Assembly (NCBI GenBank): GCA_022493055.1
Contig: CP092781.1
Span: forward strand, 1 to 64,000
Direction of reading: 5' to 3'
Length of the DNA stretch: 64,000 nucleotides
Origin: Staphylococcus roterodami
GTDB lineage: Bacteria > Bacillota > Bacilli > Staphylococcales > Staphylococcaceae
Positions within the stretch are counted from its first letter, which is position 1. Every line of letters starts with the position of its first letter. The position numbers and the translations under genes were made by a program. Positions 25,008 to 34,587 of this stretch are shown here, piece after piece. The notes under the pieces were generated by a model. The model saw only the letters and a program-made list of their open reading frames with translations, had not been told where the DNA came from and ran no database searches.

Positions 25008-25709
25008 ATGGCTAGAAAAGTTGTTGTAGTTGATGATGAAAAACCGATTGCTGATATTTTAGAATTTAATTTAAAAAAAGAAGGATACGATGTGTACTGT
25101 GCATATGATGGTAATGACGCAGTAGACTTAATTTATGAAGAAGAACCAGACATCGTATTATTAGATATTATGTTGCCTGGTCGTGATGGTATGGAAGTAT
25201 GTCGTGAAGTGCGCAAAAAATACGAAATGCCAATTATTATGCTAACTGCTAAAGACTCAGAGATTGATAAAGTACTTGGTTTAGAACTAGGTGCAGATGA
25301 CTATGTAACAAAACCATTTAGTACACGTGAATTAATTGCACGTGTGAAAGCTAATTTACGCCGTCATTACTCACAACCAGCGCAAGACACTGGGAACGTG
25401 ACGAATGAAATCACAATTAAAGATATTGTGATTTACCCTGACGCATATTCTATTAAAAAACGTGGCGAAGATATTGAGTTAACACATCGTGAATTTGAAT
25501 TGTTCCATTATTTATCAAAACATATGGGACAAGTTATGACACGTGAACATTTATTACAAACAGTATGGGGTTATGATTACTTTGGCGATGTACGTACGGT
25601 CGATGTAACGATTCGTCGTTTACGTGAAAAAATTGAAGATGATCCGTCACATCCTGAATATATTGTTACGCGTAGAGGCGTTGGATATTTCCTCCAACAA
25701 CATGAGTAG
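25008..25709 (+). CDS. walR: Essential response regulator WalR (YycF)
   Basis: OmpR/PhoB-family response regulator controlling peptidoglycan hydrolases with WalK. The receiver domain (1-120) has the acidic pair DDE at 9-11, phospho-acceptor D53 in LLDIMLPG and K102 in TKPFS. The C-terminal winged-helix domain includes [27 protein letters not shown] at 24994-24998 gives better spacing to ATG 25008 ([10 protein letters not shown], 233 residues) than to ATG 25002, which other annotations may use. First gene of walRKHI. Confidence 0.95.
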
Positions 25710-25721
25710 AGGTCGAAACGA

Positions 25722-27548
25722 ATGAAGTGGCTAAAACAACTACAATCCCTTCATACTAAACTTGTAATTGTTTATGTATTACTGATTATCATTGGTATGC
25801 AAATTATCGGGCTATATTTTACAAATAACCTTGAAAAAGAACTGCTTGATAATTTTAAGAAGAATATTACTCAATATGCAAAACAATTAGAAATTAGTAT
25901 TGAAAAAGTATATGACGAAAAGGGCTCCGTAAATGCACAAAAAGATATTCAAAATTTATTAAGTGAGTATGCCAACCGTCAAGAAATTGGAGAAATTCGT
26001 TTTATAGATAAAGACCAAATTATTGTCGCAACGACGAAGCAGTCTAACCGTAGTCTAATTAATCAAAAAGCAAATGATAGTTCTGTTCAAAAAGCATTAT
26101 CATTAGGACAATCGAATGATCATTTAATATTAAAAGATTATGGTAACGGAAAAGACCGTGTGTGGGTGTATAACATTCCAGTTAAAGTCGATAAAAAAGT
26201 AATAGGTAATATCTATATCGAATCAAAAATTAATGACGTTTATAACCAATTAAATAATATTAACCAAATATTCATTGTTGGTACAGCTATTTCATTATTA
26301 ATTACAGTCATCTTGGGATTCTTTATAGCGCGAACGATTACCAAACCAATCACCGATATGCGTAACCAGACAGTCGAAATGTCGCGAGGTAACTACACGC
26401 AACGTGTGAAGATTTATGGTAACGATGAAATTGGTGAATTAGCCCTAGCATTCAATAACTTGTCCAAACGTGTGCAAGAAGCTCAGGCTAATACTGAAAG
26501 TGAGAAACGTAGACTTGACTCAGTTATTACACATATGAGTGATGGTATTATCGCAACAGACCGCCGAGGACGTATTCGTATTGTCAATGACATGGCACTT
26601 AAAATGCTTGGTATGGCTAAAGAAGATATTATTGGTTACTACATGTTAAGTGTATTAAGTCTTGAAGATGAGTTTAAACTTGAAGAGATTCAAGAGAATA
26701 ACGATAGTTTCTTACTAGATTTAAATGAAGAAGAAGGTCTTATCGCACGTGTTAACTTTAGTACAATTGTGCAGGAAACAGGCTTTGTAACGGGTTATAT
26801 TGCCGTGTTACATGACGTTACTGAACAACAACAAGTTGAACGTGAACGTCGCGAATTCGTTGCCAATGTATCACATGAGTTACGTACACCGTTAACATCA
26901 ATGAATAGTTACATTGAAGCACTTGAAGAAGGCGCATGGAAAGATGAAGAACTAGCACCACAATTTTTATCTGTAACTCGTGAAGAAACAGAACGAATGA
27001 TTCGACTTGTAAATGACTTGCTACAATTATCTAAAATGGATAATGAATCAGATCAAATCAACAAAGAAATTATCGACTTTAACATGTTCATTAATAAAAT
27101 TATTAATCGACATGAAATGTCTGCGAAAGATACAACATTTATTCGAGATATTCCGAAAAAGACGATTTTCACAGAATTTGATCCTGATAAAATGACGCAA
27201 GTATTTGATAATGTCATTACAAATGCGATGAAATATTCTAGAGGCGATAAACGTGTCGAGTTCCACGTGAAACAAAATCCACTTTATAATCGAATGACGA
27301 TTCGTATTAAAGATAATGGCATCGGTATTCCTATCAATAAAGTCGATAAGATATTCGACCGATTCTATCGTGTAGATAAGGCACGTACGCGTAAAATGGG
27401 TGGTACTGGATTAGGACTAGCCATTTCGAAAGAGATTGTGGAAGCGCACAATGGTCGTATTTGGGCAAACAGTGTAGAAGGTCAAGGCACATCTATCTTT
27501 ATCACACTTCCATGTGAAGTCATTGAAGACGGTGATTGGGATGAATAA
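25722..27548 (+). CDS. walK: Essential sensor histidine kinase WalK (YycG)
   Basis: Membrane sensor kinase phosphorylating WalR. The 608 residues run: transmembrane helix (about 14-34), extracytoplasmic PAS-like sensor (about 35-180), second helix (about 183-203), HAMP (about 204-257), cytoplasmic PAS (about 260-370), then HisKA with phospho-acceptor H385 in [11 protein letters not shown]. The HATPase domain has N box [11 protein letters not shown]1 DNGIGIP and G2 [10 protein letters not shown]. No mutation of the intermediate-vancomycin type can be judged without a reference alignment. Its end overlaps walH. Confidence 0.97.
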   Translation: MKWLKQLQSLHTKLVIVYVLLIIIGMQIIGLYFTNNLEKELLDNFKKNITQYAKQLEISIEKVYDEKGSVNAQKDIQNLLSEYANRQEIGEIRFIDKDQIIVATTKQSNRSLINQKANDSSVQKALSLGQSNDHLILKDYGNGKDRVWVYNIPVKVDKKVIGNIYIESKINDVYNQLNNINQIFIVGTAISLLITVILGFFIARTITKPITDMRNQTVEMSRGNYTQRVKIYGNDEIGELALAFNNLSKRVQEAQANTESEKRRLDSVITHMSDGIIATDRRGRIRIVNDMALKMLGMAKEDIIGYYMLSVLSLEDEFKLEEIQENNDSFLLDLNEEEGLIARVNFSTIVQETGFVTGYIAVLHDVTEQQQVERERREFVANVSHELRTPLTSMNSYIEALEEGAWKDEELAPQFLSVTREETERMIRLVNDLLQLSKMDNESDQINKEIIDFNMFINKIINRHEMSAKDTTFIRDIPKKTIFTEFDPDKMTQVFDNVITNAMKYSRGDKRVEFHVKQNPLYNRMTIRIKDNGIGIPINKVDKIFDRFYRVDKARTRKMGGTGLGLAISKEIVEAHNGRIWANSVEGQGTSIFITLPCEVIEDGDWDE

Positions 27549-28875
27549 TAAGGAACATATTAAATCTGTCATTTTAGCGCTTCTCGTCTTGATGAGTGTC
27601 GTATTGACATATATGGTATGGAACTTTTCGCCTGATATTGCAAATGTCGACAATACAGATAGTAAGAAAAGTGAAACGAAACCTTTAACGAAACCAATGA
27701 CAGCCAAAATGGATACAACTATTACGCCGTTTCAGATTATTCATTCGAAAAATGATCATCCTGAGGGAACGGTTGCGACAGTATCTAACGTGAATAAGCT
27801 AACAAAGCCTTTGAAAAATAAAGAAATAAAATCTGTGGAACATGTTCGTCGAGATCATAACTTAATGATTCCAGATTTGAGTAGTGATTTTACGATATTT
27901 GATTTTACGTATGATTTACCGTTATCAACGTATCTTGGTCAAGTACTGAACATGAATGCGAAAGTACCAAATCATTTCAATTTCAATCGTTTAGTTATTG
28001 ATCATGATGCCCAAGGACATATCGTACTTTATGCCATTAGTAAAGACCGTCACGATTACGTGAAATTGACAACTACAACGAAAAACGATCACTTTATGGA
28101 TGCTTTATCTACCGTTAAAAAAGAAATGCAACCATATTCAGATATCATTACAAATAAAGATACAATTGATCGTACGACACATGTCTTTGCACCAAGTAAA
28201 CCTGAAAAGTTAAAAACTTATCGCATGGTATTTAATACAATTAGTGTTGAAAAAATGAATGCTATATTATTTGACGATTCAACTATTGTTCGTAGTTCGA
28301 AGAGTGGTGTCACTACGTATAACAATAATACAGGTGTCGCAAACTATAATGATAAAAATGAAAAATATCATTATAAAAACTTGTCTGAAGATGAAGCAAG
28401 TTCTAGTAAAATGGAAGAAACGATACCAGGGACTTTTGATTTTATTAATAATCATGGTGGCTTCTTAAACGAAGACTTGAGATTGTTCAGTACGAATAAT
28501 CAGTCAGGCGAGCTAACATATCAACGTTTCCTTAATGGTTATCCAACGTTTAATAAAGAAGACTCTAATGAAATTCAAGTCACATGGGGCGAAAAGGGTG
28601 TCTTTGATTATCGTCGTTCGTTATTGCGTACCGACGTTGTTTTAAACAGTGAAGATAATAAAACGTTGCCGAAATTAGAGTCTGTACGTTCAAGCTTGGC
28701 AAACAATAGTGATATTAATTTTGAAAAAGTAACGAACATTGCTATCGGTTATGAAATGCAAGATAATCCAGACCATAATCACATCGAAGTGCAGATTAAT
28801 AGCGAACTCGTACCACGCTGGTATGTAGAATATGATGGTAAATGGTTTGTTTATAACGATGGGAGGCTTGAATAA
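27541..28875 (+). CDS. walH: WalK accessory membrane protein WalH (YycH)
   Basis: Bitopic protein of 444 residues with one N-terminal membrane helix (about 8-28) and a large extracytoplasmic domain. In S. aureus WalH with WalI modulates WalRK activity; in Bacillus the homologue inhibits the kinase. Start ATG 27541 lies inside the last codons of walK (8-base overlap), preceded by GGTGATTGGG; the frame opens earlier at 27514 without a better ribosome site. The next gene, walI, begins immediately after its stop. Confidence 0.92.
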   Translation: MNNKEHIKSVILALLVLMSVVLTYMVWNFSPDIANVDNTDSKKSETKPLTKPMTAKMDTTITPFQIIHSKNDHPEGTVATVSNVNKLTKPLKNKEIKSVEHVRRDHNLMIPDLSSDFTIFDFTYDLPLSTYLGQVLNMNAKVPNHFNFNRLVIDHDAQGHIVLYAISKDRHDYVKLTTTTKNDHFMDALSTVKKEMQPYSDIITNKDTIDRTTHVFAPSKPEKLKTYRMVFNTISVEKMNAILFDDSTIVRSSKSGVTTYNNNTGVANYNDKNEKYHYKNLSEDEASSSKMEETIPGTFDFINNHGGFLNEDLRLFSTNNQSGELTYQRFLNGYPTFNKEDSNEIQVTWGEKGVFDYRRSLLRTDVVLNSEDNKTLPKLESVRSSLANNSDINFEKVTNIAIGYEMQDNPDHNHIEVQINSELVPRWYVEYDGKWFVYNDGRLE

Positions 28876-29664
28876 ATGAACTGGAAACTTACGAAGACAC
28901 TTTTCATTTTCGTGTTTATTCTTGTCAACATCGTCTTAGTATCGATTTATGTTAATAAAGTCAATCGTTCACATATTAATGAAGTTGAAAGTAACAATGA
29001 AGTGAATTTTCAACAAGAAGAAATTAGGGTGCCAGCCAGTATTTTAAATAAATCTGTTAAAGGCATACAATTAGAACAAATTACAGGGCGATCAAAAGAC
29101 TTTAGTTCAAAAGCTAAAGGTGATTCTGATTTATCCACATCAGATAGTGGAAAATTATTAAATGCGAACATCAGCCAATCGGTAAAAGTTAGTGATAATA
29201 ACTTAAAAGATTTAAAAGATTACGTTAACAAGCGTGTATTTAAAGGTGCTGAATATCAATTAAGCGAGATTAGTTCAGATTCTGTAAAATATGAACAAAC
29301 GTATGATGATTTTCCGATTTTAAATAACAGCAAAGCGATGTTGAACTTTAAAATAGAAGATAACAAAGCAACTAGTTATAAACAGTCAATGATGGATGAC
29401 ATTAAGCCGACTGATGGTGCAGATAAGAAGCATCAAGTTATTAGTGTGAGAAAAGCAATCGAGGCATTATATTATAATCGTTACTTGAAAAAAGGTGATG
29501 AAGTAATTAATGCAAGACTTGGTTACTATTCAGTCGTGAATGAAACGAATGTTCAATTGTTACAGCCAAACTGGGAGATTAAAGTAAAGCATGATGGTAA
29601 GGACAAGACGAATACTTACTATGTTGAAGCTACAAATAATAACCCTAAAATTATTAATCATTAA
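28876..29664 (+). CDS. walI: WalK accessory membrane protein WalI (YycI)
   Basis: Second bitopic accessory protein (262 residues) with one N-terminal helix (about 7-27) and an extracytoplasmic domain structurally like that of WalH. It acts with WalH on WalK. GGGAGG sits at the end of walH, and the ATG follows the walH stop directly, implying coupled translation. A terminator follows, so walJ downstream has its own leader or depends on read-through. Confidence 0.92.
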   Translation: MNWKLTKTLFIFVFILVNIVLVSIYVNKVNRSHINEVESNNEVNFQQEEIRVPASILNKSVKGIQLEQITGRSKDFSSKAKGDSDLSTSDSGKLLNANISQSVKVSDNNLKDLKDYVNKRVFKGAEYQLSEISSDSVKYEQTYDDFPILNNSKAMLNFKIEDNKATSYKQSMMDDIKPTDGADKKHQVISVRKAIEALYYNRYLKKGDEVINARLGYYSVVNETNVQLLQPNWEIKVKHDGKDKTNTYYVEATNNNPKIINH

Positions 29665-29677
29665 TATGAATCATAAT

Positions 29678-29726
29678 AAGCTAGCATTGCAAGCTCATCA
29701 TATGTGAGAAGCGGTGCTAGCTTTTT
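29678..29726 (+). terminator. Terminator after walI
   Basis: Perfect nine-bp stem AAGCTAGCA (29678-29686) / TGCTAGCTT (29715-29723) with a 28-base loop and TTTT. Confidence 0.75.
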
Positions 29727-30052
29727 GCTGGTATGGGTTTTCATGGCTGACATTTCTGCGTCTCTAACGTGCACACTTATTCACTTATTAAGTAGTACCG
29801 CATTGTAAAATTAAAGTAACTGCTATTTTAAAAACTTTAGTATTTGTCTAATCATTGTTATAATAATTAAGAAATTCATTGCACGTGATTATCAAAATTT
29901 AAATATAAGAGACCGGTCGATGAACTAAAGTTACATAATAGGAAAGGTATACAAAACAGCTAATATATTGATAGTTTCTGTAGGGAAAATCGTATATTTG
30001 TACTGATGTATATTGCAGTCATATAAAGAAAGTGACTGTTTAAAGAGAAAGG
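29727..30052. other. Intergenic region walI-walJ
   Basis: About 325 AT-rich bases, no ORF or recognisable RNA. Presumably holds a walJ promoter. Confidence 0.35.
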
Positions 30053-30853
30053 ATGAGCCGCTTGATACGCATGAGTGTATTAGCAAGTGGTAGTACAGGT
30101 AACGCCACTTTTGTAGAAAATGAAAAAGGTAGTCTATTAGTTGATGTTGGTTTGACTGGCAAGAAAATGGAAGAATTGTTTAGTCAAATTGATCGTAATA
30201 TTCAAGATTTAAATGGTATTTTAGTAACTCATGAACATATTGACCATATTAAAGGTTTAGGTGTTTTGGCGCGTAAATATCAATTGCCAATTTATGCGAA
30301 TGAAAAGACTTGGCAAGCTATTGAAAAGAAAGATAGTCGCATCCCTATGGATCAGAAATTCATTTTTAATCCTTATGAAACAAAATCTATTGCAGGTTTC
30401 GATGTTGAATCTTTTAACGTGTCTCATGATGCGATAGATCCGCAATTTTATATTTTCCATAATAACTATAAGAAGTTTACGATTTTAACGGATACCGGAT
30501 ATGTGTCTGATCGTATGAAAGGTATGATACGTGGCAGCGATGCGTTTATTTTTGAGAGTAATCATGACGTCGATATGTTGAGAATGTGTCGTTATCCATG
30601 GAAGACGAAACAACGTATTTTAGGCGATATGGGACATGTATCTAATGAGGATGCAGGCCATGCGATGACGGATGTGATTACAGGCAACACGAAACGTATT
30701 TACTTATCACATTTATCACAAGATAATAATATGAAAGATTTGGCGCGTATGAGTGTTGGTCAAGTATTGAACGAACACGATATTGATACGGAAAAAGAAG
30801 TATTACTATGTGATACGGATAAAGCTATTCCAACGCCAATATATACAATATAA
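30053..30853 (+). CDS. walJ: MBL-fold metallohydrolase WalJ (YycJ)
   Basis: Metallo-beta-lactamase-fold protein of 266 residues with the metal site [10 protein letters not shown] near residues 60-69, TDTGY near 147 and SHLSQDN near 221. Homologues are 5'-exonucleases implicated in DNA mismatch repair rather than beta-lactam hydrolysis. The ribosome site AGAAAGG is almost adjacent to ATG 30053; TTG 30062 has better spacing, so the true protein may start three residues later. It closes the wal cluster and is followed by a terminator. Confidence 0.92.
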   Translation: MSRLIRMSVLASGSTGNATFVENEKGSLLVDVGLTGKKMEELFSQIDRNIQDLNGILVTHEHIDHIKGLGVLARKYQLPIYANEKTWQAIEKKDSRIPMDQKFIFNPYETKSIAGFDVESFNVSHDAIDPQFYIFHNNYKKFTILTDTGYVSDRMKGMIRGSDAFIFESNHDVDMLRMCRYPWKTKQRILGDMGHVSNEDAGHAMTDVITGNTKRIYLSHLSQDNNMKDLARMSVGQVLNEHDIDTEKEVLLCDTDKAIPTPIYTI

Positions 30854-30861
30854 ATGAGAGT

Positions 30862-30914
30862 CACCCTATAAAGTTCCGCATTGTTGTGAGACGACTTTAT
30901 CGGGTGCTTTTTTA
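30862..30914 (+). terminator. Terminator after walJ
   Basis: 13-bp stem CACCCTATAAAGT / ACTTTATCGGGTG (one mismatch) followed by a T-run. Confidence 0.85.
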
Positions 30915-31080
30915 TGTTGTTGGTGGAAAATGGCTGTTATTGGGTTGAACCGACTTGATTGAAATGTAAAAAATAATTCGATATTAAATGTAATTTATAA
31001 ATAATTTACATAAAATCAAACATTTTAATATAAGGATTATGATAATATATTGGTGTATGACAGTTAATGGAGGGAACGAA

Positions 31081-33399
31081 ATGAAAGCTTTATTACTTAA
31101 AACAAGTGTATGGCTCGTTTTGCTTTTTAGTGTGATGGGATTATGGCATGTCTCGAACGCGGCTGAGCAGCATACACCAATGAAAGCACATGCAGTAACA
31201 ACGATAGACCAAGCAACAACAGATAAGCAACAAGTACCGCCAACAAAGGAAGCGGCTCATCATTATGGTGAAGAAGCGGCAACCCATGTATCAGCATCAG
31301 CGCAGGGAACAGCTGATGATACAAACAACAAAGTAACATCCAACGCACCATCTAACAAACCAACTACAGCAGTTTCAACAACAGGAAACGAAACGCGCGA
31401 TGTAGATGCACAACAAGCCTCAACACAAAAACCAACTCACACAGCAACATTCAAATTATCAAATGCTAAAACAGCATCACTTTCACCACGAATGTTTGCT
31501 ACCAATGTACCACAAACAACAACACATAAAATATTACATACAAATGATATCCATGGCCGACTAGCCGAAGAAAAAGGGCGTGTCATCGGTATGGCTAAAT
31601 TAAAAACAGTAAAAGAACAAGAAAAGCCTGATTTAATGTTAGATGCAGGAGACGCCTTTCAAGGTTTACCACTTTCAAACCAGTCTAAAGGTGAAGAAAT
31701 GGCTAAAGCAATGAATGCAGTAGGTTATGATGCTATGGCAGTCGGTAACCACGAATTTGACTTTGGATACGACCAGTTGAAAAAGTTAGAGGGTATGTTA
31801 GACTTCCCGATGCTAAGTACTAACATTTATAAAGATGGGAAACGCGCGTTTAAGCCTTCAACGATTGTAACGAAAAATGGTATTCGTTATGGAATTATTG
31901 GCGTAACGACACCAGAAACAAAGACGAAAACAAGACCTGAAGGCATTAAAGGTGTTGAATTTAGAGATCCATTACAAAGTGTGACAGCAGAGATGATGCG
32001 TATTTATAAAGACGTAGATACATTTGTTGTTATATCACATTTAGGTATTGATCCTTCAACACAAGAAACATGGCGTGGTGATTACTTAGTGAAACAATTA
32101 AGTCAAAATCCACAATTGAAGAAACGTATTACAGTCATTGATGGTCATTCACATACCGTACTTCAAAATGGTCAAATTTATAACAATGATGCATTAGCAC
32201 AAACAGGTACAGCACTTGCGAATATCGGTAAGATTACATTTAATTACCGCAATGGAGAGGTATCAAATATTAAACCATCATTGATTAATGTTAAAGACGT
32301 TGAAAATGTAAAACCGAACAAAGCATTAGCTGAACAAATTAATCAAGCTGATCAAACATTTAGAGCACAAACAGCAGAGGTTATTATTCCAAATAATACG
32401 ATTGATTTCAAAGGAGAAAGAGATGACGTTAGAACGCGTGAAACAAATTTAGGAAATGCGATTGCAGATGCTATGGAATCGTATGGCGTTAAGAATTTCT
32501 CTAAAAAGCCTGACTTTGCCGTGACAAATGGTGGAGGTATTCGTGCCTCTATTGCAAAAGGTAAGGTGACACGCTATGATTTAATCTCAGTATTACCATT
32601 TGGAAATACGATTGCGCAAATTGATGTAAAAGGTTCAGACGTCTGGATGGCTTTCGAACATAGTTTAGGTGCACCAACAACACAAAAAGACGGTAAGACA
32701 GTGTTAACAGCGAATGGCGGTTTATTACATATCTCTGATTCAATTCGTGTTTACTATGATATGAATAAACCGTCTGGCAAACGAATTAATGCTATTCAAA
32801 TTTTAAATAAAGAGACAGGTAAGTTTGAAAATATTGATTTAAAACGCGTATATCATGTAACGATGAATGACTTCACAGCATCAGGTGGAGACGGATATAG
32901 TATGTTCGGCGGACCTAGAGAAGAAGGTATTTCATTAGATCAAGTACTAGCAAGTTATTTAAAAACAGCTAACTTAGCTAAGTATGATACGACAGAACCA
33001 CAACGTATGTTATTAGGTAAACCAGCAGTAAGTGAACAACCAGCTAAAGGACAACAAGGTAGCAAAGGTAGTGAGTCTGGTAAAGATGCACAACCAATTG
33101 GTAAAGACAAAGTGATGAATCCAGCGAAACAACCAGCTTCAGGTAAAGTTGTGTTGTTACCAGCGCATAGAGGAACTGTTAGTAGCGGTACAGAAGGTTC
33201 TGGTCGCGCATTAGAAGGGACTACTGTATCAAGCAAGAGTGGGAAACAATTGGTTAGAATGTCAGGGCCTAAAGGTAGCGTGCATGATAAACAGTTACCA
33301 AAAACTGGAACTAATCAAAGTTCAAGCCCAGCAGCGATGTTTGTATTAGTAGCAGGTATAGGTTTAATCGCGACTGTACGACGTAGAAAAGCTAGCTAA
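31081..33399 (+). CDS. adsA: Cell-wall-anchored adenosine synthase A (5'-nucleotidase)
   Basis: Surface enzyme (also called SasH) that dephosphorylates AMP/ADP/ATP and dAMP to adenosine or deoxyadenosine, helping evade phagocytes. The 772 residues run: signal peptide cleaved after SNAA; Thr/Ala-rich linker to about residue 140; the metallophosphatase domain with HTNDIHGRL, DAGDAFQG, VGNHEFDFG and DGHSHTV; then the 5'-nucleotidase C-terminal domain with TNGGGIRASI and NDFTASGGDGYSMF. It ends with a low-complexity region, the sortase A motif LPKTG, a hydrophobic helix and an RRRKAS tail. GGAGGG precedes ATG 31081; upstream in-frame codons lack a site. It differs at many positions from the AdsA I remember, mainly in the linkers. 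Confidence 0.95.
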   Translation: MKALLLKTSVWLVLLFSVMGLWHVSNAAEQHTPMKAHAVTTIDQATTDKQQVPPTKEAAHHYGEEAATHVSASAQGTADDTNNKVTSNAPSNKPTTAVSTTGNETRDVDAQQASTQKPTHTATFKLSNAKTASLSPRMFATNVPQTTTHKILHTNDIHGRLAEEKGRVIGMAKLKTVKEQEKPDLMLDAGDAFQGLPLSNQSKGEEMAKAMNAVGYDAMAVGNHEFDFGYDQLKKLEGMLDFPMLSTNIYKDGKRAFKPSTIVTKNGIRYGIIGVTTPETKTKTRPEGIKGVEFRDPLQSVTAEMMRIYKDVDTFVVISHLGIDPSTQETWRGDYLVKQLSQNPQLKKRITVIDGHSHTVLQNGQIYNNDALAQTGTALANIGKITFNYRNGEVSNIKPSLINVKDVENVKPNKALAEQINQADQTFRAQTAEVIIPNNTIDFKGERDDVRTRETNLGNAIADAMESYGVKNFSKKPDFAVTNGGGIRASIAKGKVTRYDLISVLPFGNTIAQIDVKGSDVWMAFEHSLGAPTTQKDGKTVLTANGGLLHISDSIRVYYDMNKPSGKRINAIQILNKETGKFENIDLKRVYHVTMNDFTASGGDGYSMFGGPREEGISLDQVLASYLKTANLAKYDTTEPQRMLLGKPAVSEQPAKGQQGSKGSESGKDAQPIGKDKVMNPAKQPASGKVVLLPAHRGTVSSGTEGSGRALEGTTVSSKSGKQLVRMSGPKGSVHDKQLPKTGTNQSSSPAAMFVLVAGIGLIATVRRRKAS

Positions 33400-33411
33400 A
33401 ATATATTGAAA

Positions 33412-33457
33412 ACAATACTACTGTATTTCTTAAATAAGAGGTACGGTAGTGTTTTTT
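33412..33457 (+). terminator. Terminator after adsA
   Basis: Imperfect stem (ACAATACTACTGTA against TACGGTAGTGTT, with G-U pairs) followed by T7. Confidence 0.75.
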
Positions 33458-33528
33458 TGGAAAAAAGCTATAAACGTTGATAAACATGGGATATAAAAAC
33501 GGGGATAAGTAATAAGACATCAAGGTAT

Positions 33529-33728
33529 TTATCCACAGAAATGGGGATAGTTATCCAGAATTGTGTACAATTTAAAGAGAAACACCCACAATGCCCACAG
33601 AGTTATCCACAAATACACAAGTTATACACTAAAAATTGGGCATAAATGTCTGGAAAATATCAAAAACTGCAAAAAATATTGGTATGATAAGAGGGAACAG
33701 TGTGAACAAGTTAATAACTTGTGGATAA
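33529..33728. promoter_or_regulatory. Second DnaA-box cluster, upstream of rlmH
   Basis: Perfect DnaA boxes TTATCCACA at 33529-33537 and 33603-33611 and TGTGGATAA at 33720-33728, with near matches at 33551-33559 (TTATCCAGA) and 33622-33630 (TTATACACT). As dense as the upstream half of oriC but 33 kb away. Possibly a DnaA-titration site, also affecting rlmH transcription. Confidence 0.8.
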
Positions 33729-33764
33729 CTGGAAAGTTGATAACAATTTGGAGGACCAAACGAC

Positions 33765-34244
33765 ATGAAAATCACCATTTTAGCTGTAGGGAAACTAAAA
33801 GAGAAATATTGGAAGCAAGCCATAGCAGAATATGAAAAACGTTTAGGCCCATACACCAAGATAGACATCATAGAAGCTCCAGACGAAAAAGCACCAGAAA
33901 ATATGAGCGACAAAGAAATTGAGCAAGTAAAAGAAAAAGAAGGCCAACGAATACTAGCCAAAATCAAACCACAATCAACAGTCATTACATTAGAGATACA
34001 AGGAAAGATGCTATCTTCCGAAGGATTGGCCCAAGAATTGAACCAACGCATGACCCAAGGCCAAAGCGACTTTGTATTCGTCATTGGCGGATCAAACGGC
34101 CTGCACAAAGACGTCTTACAACGCAGTAACTACGCACTATCATTCAGCAAAATGACATTTCCACATCAAATGATGCGGGTTGTGTTAATTGAGCAAGTGT
34201 ACAGAGCATTTAAGATTATGCGTGGAGAAGCGTATCATAAGTAG
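33765..34244 (+). CDS. rlmH: 23S rRNA (pseudouridine1915-N3)-methyltransferase RlmH (OrfX)
   Basis: SPOUT-class methyltransferase modifying pseudouridine 1915 of 23S rRNA in assembled ribosomes. The 159 residues include the SAM-binding trefoil region [14 protein letters not shown] and the C-terminal [18 protein letters not shown]. The ATG follows TTTGGAGG. Its last codons, GAA GCG TAT CAT AAG TAG, are the SCC attachment site, and the coding sequence is kept intact by the insertion. DnaA boxes crowd its leader. Confidence 0.97.
   Translation: MKITILAVGKLKEKYWKQAIAEYEKRLGPYTKIDIIEAPDEKAPENMSDKEIEQVKEKEGQRILAKIKPQSTVITLEIQGKMLSSEGLAQELNQRMTQGQSDFVFVIGGSNGLHKDVLQRSNYALSFSKMTFPHQMMRVVLIEQVYRAFKIMRGEAYHK
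34230..34244 (+). repeat. attL of the SCC-like insertion (3' end of rlmH)
   Basis: GCGTATCATAAGTAG, the SCC integration core in the last rlmH codons. The identical 15-mer recurs at 39640-39654. Confidence 0.88.
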
Positions 34245-34288
34245 AGGAAGTTTTTAATTTTTATAAAAAATATATAAATTAAAAGTTA

Positions 34289-34408
34289 GAACAGTTAGAA
34301 ACAGAATTATTTGATTATGTAAATTGGTACAACAATTTTAGACCACATTCTTCATTACAGTATTTAACGCCAATGGCGTTTAAAGGTATACACATGAAAA
34401 GTGTCTAA
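34289..34408 (+). pseudogene. IS3-family transposase OrfB, C-terminal relic
   Basis: 39 in-frame codons ending in TAA at 34406. They include DYVNWYNNFRPHSSL, then YLTPMAFK, the hallmark end of IS3-family (IS150-like) integrase cores. The DDE catalytic part and any start codon are missing. It lies just inside the left end of the SCC-like element. Confidence 0.8.
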
Positions 34409-34587
34409 AAAACTGTTGACATTCCACTCTATATTTGATTGTAGTTGTTTATAGATAGTAAGATCATTCATTATACATGGATTTTTGTGACACAATTCCA
34501 GACAAACTAATAAACTAATAAAATAAAAAAATAAAGGCGCGAAAACAGGAATTATTAAATAAAATATTAATTTAATAAGGGGAACAA

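Noticed and set aside
30053..30853. Beta-lactamase function for the MBL-fold gene
   Set aside because: Motifs and wal-operon context match the YycJ/WalJ exonuclease-like family, not a beta-lactamase; there is no signal peptide.
32955..33236. Reverse frame in the adsA tail
   Set aside because: Shadow of the low-complexity linker before the LPKTG anchor.
33563..33835. 90-codon frame across the DnaA-box cluster
   Set aside because: It overlaps the start of rlmH in another frame and reads through the box repeats; no ribosome site.
33629..34108. 159-codon reverse frame over rlmH
   Set aside because: Shadow of rlmH; same length by coincidence, no family resemblance.
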